Below, in pieces: positions 23,473-31,292 of a DNA stretch of 35,427 nucleotides (within the stretch, counting starts at the first letter, position 1; every line of letters begins with the position of its first letter). Below the pieces are notes generated by a model. The model saw nothing but the letters and a program-made list of their open reading frames with translations. It did no database searches and was not told the DNA's origin. This DNA comes from CAZPLZ01 sp964587525 (GTDB lineage Bacteria; Oederibacteriota; CAKKQC01): the NCBI GenBank assembly GCA_964587525.1, contig CAZPLZ010000005.1, forward strand, positions 1 to 35,427, read 5' to 3'. The position numbers were made by a program, and so were the translations under genes.

Positions 23473-23775
23473 GTGCAGAGCGCATCCGTTTCCATGCTGA
23501 AAGCCAGGCTTAGCGAGTATTTGCACAAAGTGAAAAAAGGTATGGACATTTACATCACGGAACACCGGCGGCCAATTGCCAAACTGAGCCCAATCAACAG
23601 GGGGGGTAAGGCTCTTGATCCTGATATGGCTGAATTGATCAGGGCTGGTATTCTCAGGCCGGGGAGGAAGGGTGGCGTGCGTCCAAGCCTCTTGCGGCCC
23701 TCGCCTGCTAAGGATCCCCGGGGGTTAGTCCTGAAGGCATTGCTGGAGGAGCGAGCCAGAGAACGGAAGTTGTGA
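23473..23775 (+). CDS. Type II antitoxin, Phd/YefM-like
   Basis: This 100-residue protein has an N-terminal Phd/YefM fold: SVSMLKARLSEYLHKVKKGMDIYITEHRRPIAKLSP (residues 5-40, quoted only as the domain extent; key elements are LKARLSEYL and RRPIAKL). The basic C-terminal half would wrap the toxin. It binds its own promoter and neutralises the PIN toxin encoded next. Start GTG 23473 is set by the strong AAAGGAGG ribosome-binding site. The stop overlaps the toxin GTG as GTGA, the standard coupling of such pairs. Confidence 0.88.
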   Translation: MQSASVSMLKARLSEYLHKVKKGMDIYITEHRRPIAKLSPINRGGKALDPDMAELIRAGILRPGRKGGVRPSLLRPSPAKDPRGLVLKALLEERARERKL

Positions 23776-24197
23776 AATTCTGGGATTCCTCTGCGTTGGT
23801 CCCTCTGCTTCTCAAAGAGAAGCAGAGTAATGTTGTGGAGAAAATACTCAAACAGGACCCAAGCATGACGCTGTGGTGGGGAACAACGGTTGAGTGTACG
23901 AGCGCCCTTATGCGCAGAAGCCGGGAAGGCGCATTGTCGCCTGCGAGCTTGGAGTTTGCGAGACGAAGGCTGGGTGATTTTGAAAAGGATGCTGTCCGGG
24001 TCGAGCCGGTTGAGCAAGTGCGAGAGCGGGCGAAAAGATTGCTGGGAGTTCATCACTTGGTCGCCTCGGATGCCGTGCAACTTGCTGCAGCTCTGTCGTG
24101 GTGTGGGGAGTCGATCGAAGGAGAGGGATTTATCTGCCTGGATGGGCAGCTCCGGCAGGCCGCGCGAAAAGAAGGGTTCAACGTGTCTCCCGCTTAG
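23772..24197 (+). CDS. PIN-domain ribonuclease toxin (VapC-like)
   Basis: This 141-residue PIN protein is the toxin partner. The acidic Mg2+/Mn2+-binding residues are visible: D5 (WDSSALV), E41 (VECTSAL), D100 (VASDAVQLAAAL) and D124 (ICLDGQL). VapC-type toxins cleave tRNA or rRNA to halt translation; the target here is unknown. GTG 23772 overlaps the antitoxin stop. The pair sits between ruvB and the pilT-like gene, with its own promoter. Confidence 0.88.
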   Translation: MKFWDSSALVPLLLKEKQSNVVEKILKQDPSMTLWWGTTVECTSALMRRSREGALSPASLEFARRRLGDFEKDAVRVEPVEQVRERAKRLLGVHHLVASDAVQLAAALSWCGESIEGEGFICLDGQLRQAARKEGFNVSPA

Positions 24198-24237
24198 CAA
24201 GGCTCCACTTTTCCTGTGTCCTGCGCCCACCCCCTGC

Positions 24238-24253
24238 ATTGAGTCTATTCAAT
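24238..24253. promoter_or_regulatory. Inverted repeat upstream of the pilT-like gene
   Basis: ATTGA and TCAAT flank a 6-nt spacer (GTCTAT), about 25 nt upstream of the candidate -35. It is a possible regulator site; there is no further support. Confidence 0.25.
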
Positions 24254-24275
24254 AACCGAGGGCGTCCACGTGATG

Positions 24276-24304
24276 TTGCACACCGCCAGCAGGGCTGATA
24301 TAAG
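24276..24304 (+). promoter_or_regulatory. Candidate promoter of the pilT-like / propeller operon
   Basis: TTGCAC (24276-24281) and TATAAG (24299-24304) are spaced 17 nt apart, and the -10 is extended (TGA before TATAAG). AAAGGG (24316-24321) lies 6 nt before the ATG. Confidence 0.5.
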
Positions 24305-24327
24305 AAAATAAAGAGAAAGGGCTTGAG

Positions 24328-26655
24328 ATGGCAGATCCTCAATTAGATCAACTCCTGACCGAGGCGGTGTCCAAGAGTGCCTCGGATATCCACCTGAAGG
24401 TTGGCGTGCCACCGTATGTGCGAATACACGGATCATTGAGGCCCTTCCGTGATACGCCGTTCTCCAAAGCCGATATTGAACGTATGGTGGGTAGCTTGCT
24501 CGATGGCAATCTCGCGCGGGTGCAGGACAAATCTGAACTTGACATCGCGCACACCATTCCTGGTGTCGCCCGGTTCCGATGCAATATTTTCAAGCAACGC
24601 GGGTCGCTCGAAGTGATCATGCGCGTGGTTCCCTACAAAATCCCCAGCCTTGATGAACTCGGCCTACCCCTATCGCTGAAGCACATTGCGCTTGAGTCTC
24701 GCGGGCTGGTGCTGGTGGTCGGGATCACCGGCAGCGGAAAATCCACCACCATCGCGAGCATGGTCCAGCACATCAATCAAAGCCTGCCCGTGCACATTGT
24801 CACCATCGAGGATCCGATTGAGTTCGTGTACCGTGACGAACAGGCGTCCATCAGCCAGCGCGAGGTTGGCATTGACACCGAAACCTTTCACAGCGCCCTG
24901 AAGTTTGTCCTGCGGCAGGATCCCGACGTCATCGTGATGGGTGAAATGCGGGACCGGGAAACTGCTCAGACCGCCCTGACCGCGGCGGAAACCGGCCACC
25001 TGGTCTTTTCCACCTTGCATACGGCTGACTCGATCCAGACTATTGACCGTCTCATCGATATGTTCCCGGCGGATCAGCACAATCAGATCCGCCATCAGGT
25101 GGCCAGCACCATGAAGGCTCTTATTTCCATGCGGTTGATTTCGCGAGCTGACGGTAAAGGGTTGGCGCCGGCGGTGGAAATCCTGATCAACACGCCTGCC
25201 ATTAGGGCGCTGATTGAGGAAAATAAACTTGGGGAAATTAAACCGCTCATTATGGAAGGTGCGGCGCAGTATGGGATGCAGACATTCGACCAGTCGATTC
25301 TGAAGCTGTATCACTCAAATCTCATTACCAAAGAGAGTGCTTTGGAGGAAGCGACGAGTCCGGCTGAACTGGAGCTGGCGATGCGCGGCATCACCACGGG
25401 CACCATCAGTGCTCAATCCTTCATCCAGCGGGGAGATGTGGAATACCAACGGCAAAAAGCAAAGGAGTATCTCGGCCAGGCCCAGCGTCTACTCCAGCAA
25501 GATCGATTAGAGGAGGCGCTTCGGGAAGTGCAGCGTGCGTTGGTGGATGACCCGGGGTACAACGAGGCCAAAACCCTCCTGGGAAAAATCGAGGGGAAGA
25601 TGCAGCGGGAGAGCACGAAGAGCCAGGTGGAACCGTTTGTCAAGCGCGGGCTCGATTTTGTGGCTAAGGGCCAGCTCGATGAGGCGATCGCTGTATTCAA
25701 TCAAGGACTCGCGACTGACCCGCAGAATGAAAGGCTGCTCTCGATGAAAAAGGCGGCCGAGGAACAACGCCAGCGGCTCCAGGGAGCCAAGCCGCTCATG
25801 GATACTGCACAGGCCCACCTCGCTCAAGGTAAATTGGCCGAAGCGCGCCAGGCGCTGCAGGAGGTGTTGGAGAAGGATCCGAGCAACAGCGAGGCGCTGG
25901 ACAAATTGACTGAAACCATGCAGGCCCAAACCAGGCAACTTGCTCAGGCCGAGCTGGAATCGCTCGCCGTTAAGGCTGAGGATGCGTTTACAAAAAAGCT
26001 CATGTTTGATTCGATCTCGCTCTGGAATTTGGTGCGCGAGCTTCAGCCTGACCACCAAAAGGCAACTGCGCGAATCGTGGAAGCTGGCTCACAGCTCAAG
26101 AAGACTGGAATCCCGGGGTTGCCGGCGGATGCCCAGGCACCCTGGGCGGCGGGCGTGCAGCAGGCTTTCGAGAAAGGGTTAACGCTCTTTTTAGGCGGTC
26201 AGACACTCAACTGTCTCAGCGAATGGCGGCAGGCCGTCACGAAGACGCCTCAGGCGGGTGAGATCATGTCCACGTACTCCCGGAAAATCGAAGAACTGCA
26301 TGCCGCGCACGTTACGTACCATGTGGAACGGGCTAAGCAGTTAATCGGGCAAGGCGAGATGGGCAAAGCCATGGCCCAGCTTCGCCATGCCCTTCAGGTG
26401 GATCCGCAGTCGAGTCAAGCGCGCTCACAGTATGAGGCGCAAAGGCCAGAAGTCGAGAGAACTGCTCAACGGTTTCTTTCCCAGGCCGAGCAATGGGAAC
26501 AGAAGGATCGGCTCAGGGCGGCAGTCTTTTACTGGGAGCGGGCGCTCGACCTAGATCCGGCACGAGAGGGGCTTCGGCAAAAAGTGGCCGACGGGCGCGC
26601 CCGGCTGTCGAAAATGCGTGAGATTATGGCGGCGATGGACAAGAAGGCTGGGTGA
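24328..26655 (+). CDS. PilT-type retraction ATPase fused to a TPR domain
   Basis: This 775-residue protein is about twice the usual PilT length. Residues 1-355 are a full PilT: Walker A GITGSGKST (132-140), Asp box VTIEDPIEFV, Walker B DVIVMGEMRDRE (200-211), His box TALTAAETGHLVFSTLHT, and AIRALIEE (291-298), close to the PilT signature AIRNLIRE needed for retraction. Residues about 375-770 are about seven TPR-like helix pairs, for example QDRLEEALREVQRALVDDP, KGQLDEAIAVFNQGLATDP, QGKLAEARQALQEVLEKDP and KDRLRAAVFYWERALDLDP. The ATPase should disassemble type IV pili at the inner membrane. The TPR tail probably binds a partner. No other pilus gene is in the window. The next gene overlaps as GTGA. 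Confidence 0.9.
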   Translation: MADPQLDQLLTEAVSKSASDIHLKVGVPPYVRIHGSLRPFRDTPFSKADIERMVGSLLDGNLARVQDKSELDIAHTIPGVARFRCNIFKQRGSLEVIMRVVPYKIPSLDELGLPLSLKHIALESRGLVLVVGITGSGKSTTIASMVQHINQSLPVHIVTIEDPIEFVYRDEQASISQREVGIDTETFHSALKFVLRQDPDVIVMGEMRDRETAQTALTAAETGHLVFSTLHTADSIQTIDRLIDMFPADQHNQIRHQVASTMKALISMRLISRADGKGLAPAVEILINTPAIRALIEENKLGEIKPLIMEGAAQYGMQTFDQSILKLYHSNLITKESALEEATSPAELELAMRGITTGTISAQSFIQRGDVEYQRQKAKEYLGQAQRLLQQDRLEEALREVQRALVDDPGYNEAKTLLGKIEGKMQRESTKSQVEPFVKRGLDFVAKGQLDEAIAVFNQGLATDPQNERLLSMKKAAEEQRQRLQGAKPLMDTAQAHLAQGKLAEARQALQEVLEKDPSNSEALDKLTETMQAQTRQLAQAELESLAVKAEDAFTKKLMFDSISLWNLVRELQPDHQKATARIVEAGSQLKKTGIPGLPADAQAPWAAGVQQAFEKGLTLFLGGQTLNCLSEWRQAVTKTPQAGEIMSTYSRKIEELHAAHVTYHVERAKQLIGQGEMGKAMAQLRHALQVDPQSSQARSQYEAQRPEVERTAQRFLSQAEQWEQKDRLRAAVFYWERALDLDPAREGLRQKVADGRARLSKMREIMAAMDKKAG

Positions 26656-27593
26656 GCGCCCTTTTCCTTGTGCTGGTCGTGTTTGTGGTTGGATGCGGCC
26701 AGCCGAAGACCCATTTTCAAACCATCCGGACATTCAAGCCAACCGTTACTTCGCTTGTAACCATAGGACAAGATATCTGGCTGGGAAGTACGACTGATGG
26801 CTTGATTGAGTTACCCGGCGGGGACGGCCAGCCTGTTATGTGGGGGGAGAGTGCGGGGTTCGAGGGAGGCGTGAAAAGTGTTCGCAGCGTGCTTCCACAT
26901 CAGGGACATTTGTGGCTGGCAACCGCCGGCGGGGTCGCGCAGTTTTCCCCACAGGAAGGCAAGGTCATCCGGACGTGGACTTCTGCGCATGGGCTTGGTC
27001 ACGAGAGCGTGCGTTGGGTCGCTAAGGCACAGGGAGTCATCTGGGCTGCTACGATTGGCGGCGTGAGCAGACTTCTGCCGGGTGGGGAGCGCTGGAAAAA
27101 CTACAAGATAAACAGCGGTTTGCCCCAGAACCATATCTACCGTCTGATCGATGATGGAGAGAATGTCTGGGCGTCCAGCATCAATGGTGGGCTCGTTAAG
27201 TTTGCGCCAGCACAGGACCGCTGGATTTCGATCCCACAACAGAAAGGTTTGGGGAATAAGTATATCTATTCCATGATCAGTGCTCCGGACGGCTTGTGGC
27301 TTGGAACGGCAGGAGGGGTGAACTTTTACTCGATCGAGCACCACACATGGGACGAGGCGGTCTGCACGGATGGGTTCACGGATTATTGCGTCTATGCCGT
27401 GACGCTTGATGACGGGAAGCTCTGGTTCGGGACGGCGTTTGGGCTGTTCCGAAGAGACCTATCCACCGGCCAGCAGGAGGTGTTCACCAAGAACCACGGT
27501 TTGCCGCATGATGAGGTCACAGCCCTGTTGCATAAGGACGACACACTTTGGATTGCCACCAAAACTGGGCTGTCTAAGCTTAAGTTGAACTGA
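26652..27593 (+). CDS. Beta-propeller lipoprotein (Reg_prop-type repeats)
   Basis: This 313-residue protein begins with a short lipoprotein signal peptide (LFLVLVVFVVG/C15). The rest is six or more propeller-type repeats with the pattern LWLATAGGVAQF, IWAATIGGVSRL, VWASSINGGLVKF, LWLGTAGGVNFY, LWFGTAFGLFRR and LWIATKTGLSKL. These match the two-component-regulator propeller (Reg_prop) repeats normally found in sensor-kinase ectodomains, but no kinase is attached. The start GTG 26652 overlaps the PilT-TPR stop, so the two proteins are made together and may work together across the envelope. The function is unknown; a scaffold or ligand sensor for pili is speculation. Confidence 0.8.
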   Translation: MSALFLVLVVFVVGCGQPKTHFQTIRTFKPTVTSLVTIGQDIWLGSTTDGLIELPGGDGQPVMWGESAGFEGGVKSVRSVLPHQGHLWLATAGGVAQFSPQEGKVIRTWTSAHGLGHESVRWVAKAQGVIWAATIGGVSRLLPGGERWKNYKINSGLPQNHIYRLIDDGENVWASSINGGLVKFAPAQDRWISIPQQKGLGNKYIYSMISAPDGLWLGTAGGVNFYSIEHHTWDEAVCTDGFTDYCVYAVTLDDGKLWFGTAFGLFRRDLSTGQQEVFTKNHGLPHDEVTALLHKDDTLWIATKTGLSKLKLN

Positions 27594-27603
27594 CAGGATA
27601 CGG

Positions 27604-27638
27604 AAAAAGTCCTCCCACAGCCTGGACGGGTCGGAGGG
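27604..27638 (-). terminator. Intrinsic terminator of the GT-C-like gene
   Basis: Read on the minus strand, CCCTCC (27638-27633) pairs with GGGAGG (27616-27611) and is followed by ACTTTTT. It lies just beyond the stop at 27660. The plus strand has no T-run here. Confidence 0.6.
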
Positions 27639-27652
27639 GCCTTCGCGGTCGC

Positions 27653-27680
27653 TAAGTCTTTAGTCTCGAGTTTCGGGTTG
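27653..27680. repeat. Heptanucleotide repeat, second locus
   Basis: Units taAGTCT, ttAGTCT, cgAGTTT and cgGGTTG have a 7-bp period and fit the NNAGTYY pattern of 17207-17234, the last unit degenerate. The tract covers the stop codon of the GT-C-like gene. Confidence 0.5.
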
Positions 27681-29741
27681 GAAGGCCCAGTAGTGGTACG
27701 AAGAATATTCCCGTGCGGAGGGCCAGTTGCACGTCACCCGAAACCTGTTGCGCTCCTTGACCTTATCCGCCCCAACTTGGGCGATGAGAATTGTCTGAAA
27801 TCGGCTAGGCTGCGCCGCGATGGGGACCTGGTCTAACTCCTCGCCATTCATGGTGACTGAAATTCCTGAAGACCGGGGGGCGAATGTGCGCATCATGACC
27901 ACAAGTGGTTGACCAGGGCGCGCCTTGAGGATAAAGGATTCGCTCCCATTGAGTACCCATCCGCCATCTCCAATCACCTGGCGGACCATTGAATCGTGAT
28001 GGATCTGAACGGCGCTGTACGGGATCCCTTCTGGGCTCCGCATGGCCAGCCGGTAGTGATGTGCCAACTCTGAACTCTGGAGGGCGCAGTCCAACTCGTC
28101 GGCCAGCATCCATCCTGTGATGCCAGGGGCTTTCCCGGGAGGGCTCCAGTGAAATTCATAGAGCGCAAACTCCGAAGGGATCCGTGGATGAGGAAGTGAG
28201 AAGCGCAGTGTCAGGACCCCCATTTCCAAGAGTCGCTCGACGTTCACGCCTTTCCTGCCGGGATGCAGAGCGGCGAAGCGTGGTCGGGCACCCTTCGGCT
28301 GAACTTTGAATTCGTCGTAGAGCGCACCCCAGCCCTGGGTGGCGGCGGCTGCCGGCCACGGGGCGGTCAGGCCTTTCACGTCCACGATTTTCCGGTTGGT
28401 GAAATATTTCAGAATTCCGACGTCCGTCGCCGCCACATCCCCGCTTTCCGGAAAACCTTCCAACCGTTCGGCCATCAGACGGTGATGTGCCTGGCAACTT
28501 TCCGAACCATGACCGTACAGTTGAAGATACTTCAGTAATCCAACGGCGGAAAACACCAGCCAGCTTCCGGCGAGCGCGTACAGGAGCGGCTGGCGCCATG
28601 AGTGCTGAACTATTTTGGCCACCCTGAACATCCCCACGAACGAGAGCAGCGTGAAGAGCGGGAAGAGCGGAATCAGATCCCGGTGATGGTGCCAGCCAAC
28701 TGGCACGATCAGCGAGACCAGGATCAGCCCTGTCGCCCACAGAATCCCACCCAATGGGGCGATGAATCGAGCTGACCCAACCGGAAGTATCCCAAGCAGA
28801 AACAACAACAGTGCAGCAGGAGGGAAGGCATAGATCACTTCGTTTTCAGCTTCAATGGACCCCGTCAGTCCTACCGTGGCTACGGTTGGGTAAGCCCCCA
28901 TCCAGAGGCCTTTGAGAGTATCGATAAAGTACTTGATAGAATCCGCAAGCACAGCCGAGGCAGGGATGATGGGGGAAGCCCAGGCTGTTTTTGTCCATGA
29001 GCTGGAAGGAAGCGCCGAGCCAGTCAACGTGATCGCAAGCAGGACCCAAAGAGCTAAGGCACCTGCGCCGACGATGACAGACTGCCAACTGCGAGAGGGC
29101 TGGCCTTGACGCCAAAATGTCCATGCCGCCCACAAACCGGAGACAAGCGCGAGACACGCGCCTTCTGGCCGGGTCAGTGCCAGGGCTACGGACAACCCGG
29201 CTGGATACACCCACCAACGCTGACTGCGGTCAGCAATGCTGCTTGTCCACGATTCCCACAGTGCCAGGGTCAGGGCGATCATCAACCCGGTATCCATTCC
29301 GCAAAAAAATCCCCAGATCACTGGGCCGCTCATCATGAGTGCCAGGACCACGGTGTGGGCCATCCAAACGGGGAGTAGCTGGACGGCGAGGTGCCAGATG
29401 GACCGGCAACTCCACCACAGGAGGACGGCATTGAGGGTCACGAGACCTATCAGCAGTGCGGCGTCATGGCGGCCGGCCACCGCAGCCAGGGGGGCCAGAA
29501 GGCAGGTGTAGAGCAGGTTGGCCGCCCCTGCTGAGGGGGGATCACCCCCATTGAACGTAAATGGAAACCCAAGGAAAAGCTGGCGGGCATGCGTCAGGGC
29601 GATGTAGGCATCATCCAGCGGGGCTAGCCAGACCCCCCGCGTGTACAGCAGCGTGGAGGCGACACAGGCGACGGCCAGGGATGCGGAGAGGAGCGCCCAC
29701 ATCACCTGAATTTTAACTGGGATCGCTCTTCGCATTGACAA
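27660..29741 (-). CDS. Polytopic GT-C-like glycosyltransferase / membrane protein
   Basis: This protein has 693 residues from the TTG at 29741. The first helix is followed by a periplasmic loop with an acidic pair, WLAPLDDAYIALTHARQ (D43, D44), the usual metal/catalytic position of GT-C enzymes that use polyprenyl-phosphate sugars. About ten hydrophobic segments extend to residue 420. A periplasmic C-terminal region of about 270 residues contains VAATDVGILKYFTNRKIVDV and ends in beta-rich sequence. No specific family function is recognisable. TTG 29741 has AAGGGG 7 nt upstream; ATG 29735 is the alternative. It is divergent from glgA and has its own terminator. Confidence 0.65.
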   Translation of the reverse strand: MSMRRAIPVKIQVMWALLSASLAVACVASTLLYTRGVWLAPLDDAYIALTHARQLFLGFPFTFNGGDPPSAGAANLLYTCLLAPLAAVAGRHDAALLIGLVTLNAVLLWWSCRSIWHLAVQLLPVWMAHTVVLALMMSGPVIWGFFCGMDTGLMIALTLALWESWTSSIADRSQRWWVYPAGLSVALALTRPEGACLALVSGLWAAWTFWRQGQPSRSWQSVIVGAGALALWVLLAITLTGSALPSSSWTKTAWASPIIPASAVLADSIKYFIDTLKGLWMGAYPTVATVGLTGSIEAENEVIYAFPPAALLLFLLGILPVGSARFIAPLGGILWATGLILVSLIVPVGWHHHRDLIPLFPLFTLLSFVGMFRVAKIVQHSWRQPLLYALAGSWLVFSAVGLLKYLQLYGHGSESCQAHHRLMAERLEGFPESGDVAATDVGILKYFTNRKIVDVKGLTAPWPAAAATQGWGALYDEFKVQPKGARPRFAALHPGRKGVNVERLLEMGVLTLRFSLPHPRIPSEFALYEFHWSPPGKAPGITGWMLADELDCALQSSELAHHYRLAMRSPEGIPYSAVQIHHDSMVRQVIGDGGWVLNGSESFILKARPGQPLVVMMRTFAPRSSGISVTMNGEELDQVPIAAQPSRFQTILIAQVGADKVKERNRFRVTCNWPSAREYSSYHYWAFQPETRD

Positions 29742-29763
29742 TATTAAACCCCTTCGCTACACT
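29735..29763 (+). promoter_or_regulatory. Strong sigma-70-type promoter of glgA
   Basis: A perfect TTGACA (29735-29740), a 17-nt spacer and TACACT (29758-29763) precede glgA by 27 nt. The -35 overlaps the first codons of the divergent gene. GAGGAGGGG (29780-29788) is the ribosome-binding site. Confidence 0.75.
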
Positions 29764-29790
29764 TGCACGCAATTTGAACGAGGAGGGGCT

Positions 29791-31287
29791 ATGTCCATAT
29801 TGAAAATTGCTCATGTGGCATCAGAAGTCGCGCCACTGGCGAAAACGGGAGGGTTGGCTGAGGTGGTGGGCGCCCTCGCGCGTGCGCACGAAAAAGCCAG
29901 GCATCGCCTGACGATTTTCTTGCCCTATTACCGTGAAGTGCGGCAGTTCACCTCGATCACACCGCAACTGGTTTTGGAATCCTTACCCGTTCATCTGGCG
30001 CCGGGAATCAGAGAGGAAGTGTCGATTTTTAAAGTGCAATTACCCAACAGTAAAATCCCCGTGTATCTGGTCGACAACGCCAAGGCCTATGACCGGGATC
30101 AGCTCTATGGCACACCCAATGGCGATTATCCGGATAACGCCGACCGGTACATCCTGTTTTCTCGCGCGGTTCTGCAAGCGATCAAGGAAATGAACGAAAG
30201 CTATGACATTCTACACTGTCATGGCTGGCAGACCGCTCTGATCCCTGCGTATTTGAAATGTCTGTACACCGGTGAGCCGGTGTTTGGACGCACCGCGACA
30301 GTGTTTGCCATCCATAACTTGGCGTATCAAGGGATTTTTCCCAAAGACACCCTTGTGAAGACCGGTCTGGGTTGGGGGATGTTTACGCCCGAAGGGATAG
30401 AATTCCGCGGCCAGGTTAATTTCATGAAAGCGGGGATCCTGTACGCCGATAAAATCTCTACCGTCAGCCCTCGATACGCCCGTGAAATTCTCACTCCCGA
30501 GTACGGCTTCGGATTGGAAGGGTTCTTGAAGACCCGGGAATCCGACCTGGTTGGGGTGCTCAACGGTATCAACCATGAAGAGTGGGATCCTGCCCATGAC
30601 CAGATGATTGCGGCAACCTACTCTTCCCAAAATCTCGATGGCAAGGCTGTCTGCAAAGCTGCGCTATTGAGCGAGCTGGGCCTGCCGTCTATTGGAAAAG
30701 GCCGGACCCTGTTGATTGGTGCTGTCGGTAGGATGGCTGAGCAAAAGGGGTTTGACCTGGTGGCGGAGGCTGCGGCGAAGCTTAGCAAACGGCCGATCCA
30801 GATGGTCATTCTTGGAAGCGGCGACCGGAAAACCCTGGACCTGCTGGAGGGTGTAGCCCGGAAGCATCCGAATCGGTTTGCCGTTCGGAATAAATTCGAT
30901 CATGTGCTTGCCCGTCGAATCTATGCTGGTGCCGATGCCTTTCTCATGCCATCCCGATTCGAGCCCTGCGGGCTGGGACAGATGATTGCCCTGCGGTACG
31001 GAACGCTTCCCATCGTACATTCCACCGGTGGGCTGGCGGATACGATCCGACCAGTGGACATCAAGAAAAAACAGGGAACCGGATTCATGTTCACGCCTGC
31101 GACTGCGGACGCACTGCTCAAAGCTATTGACGAAGCTCTCACGGTGTATGCCGATGAAACGCTTTGGAAGAAATTGTCAGTGGAATCCATGGGATGCGAT
31201 TTCTCCTGGGCTGTGTCAGCGAAACGGTACGAGTCCTTATACCAGCAGAGCAGGGAGAAACATAGCCGAGCTATAATATCGAACTAA
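29791..31287 (+). CDS. glgA: Glycogen/starch synthase GlgA (GT5)
   Basis: This 498-residue GT-B enzyme transfers glucose from ADP-glucose (some members UDP-glucose) to alpha-1,4-glucan ends. The N-terminus has the ADP-glucose-binding KTGGL (18-22) in MSILKIAHVASEVAPLAKTG. Further motifs are HCHGWQTALIPAYLK, FAIHNLAYQG, NGINHEEWDP, VGRMAEQKGFDL and the C-terminal SRFEPCGLGQMIALRYGTLP followed by TGGLADTI. The length is normal. It has its own strong promoter and ribosome-binding site. No other glg genes are in the window. Confidence 0.95.
   Translation: MSILKIAHVASEVAPLAKTGGLAEVVGALARAHEKARHRLTIFLPYYREVRQFTSITPQLVLESLPVHLAPGIREEVSIFKVQLPNSKIPVYLVDNAKAYDRDQLYGTPNGDYPDNADRYILFSRAVLQAIKEMNESYDILHCHGWQTALIPAYLKCLYTGEPVFGRTATVFAIHNLAYQGIFPKDTLVKTGLGWGMFTPEGIEFRGQVNFMKAGILYADKISTVSPRYAREILTPEYGFGLEGFLKTRESDLVGVLNGINHEEWDPAHDQMIAATYSSQNLDGKAVCKAALLSELGLPSIGKGRTLLIGAVGRMAEQKGFDLVAEAAAKLSKRPIQMVILGSGDRKTLDLLEGVARKHPNRFAVRNKFDHVLARRIYAGADAFLMPSRFEPCGLGQMIALRYGTLPIVHSTGGLADTIRPVDIKKKQGTGFMFTPATADALLKAIDEALTVYADETLWKKLSVESMGCDFSWAVSAKRYESLYQQSREKHSRAIISN
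31270..31277 (+). promoter_or_regulatory. Candidate -10 upstream of prfB
   Basis: GCTATAAT lies at the end of glgA, 15 nt before the prfB ATG. It is identical to the octamer before tRNA-Phe and tRNA-Pro. The leader would be very short. Confidence 0.35.
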
Positions 31288-31292
31288 CGGGT

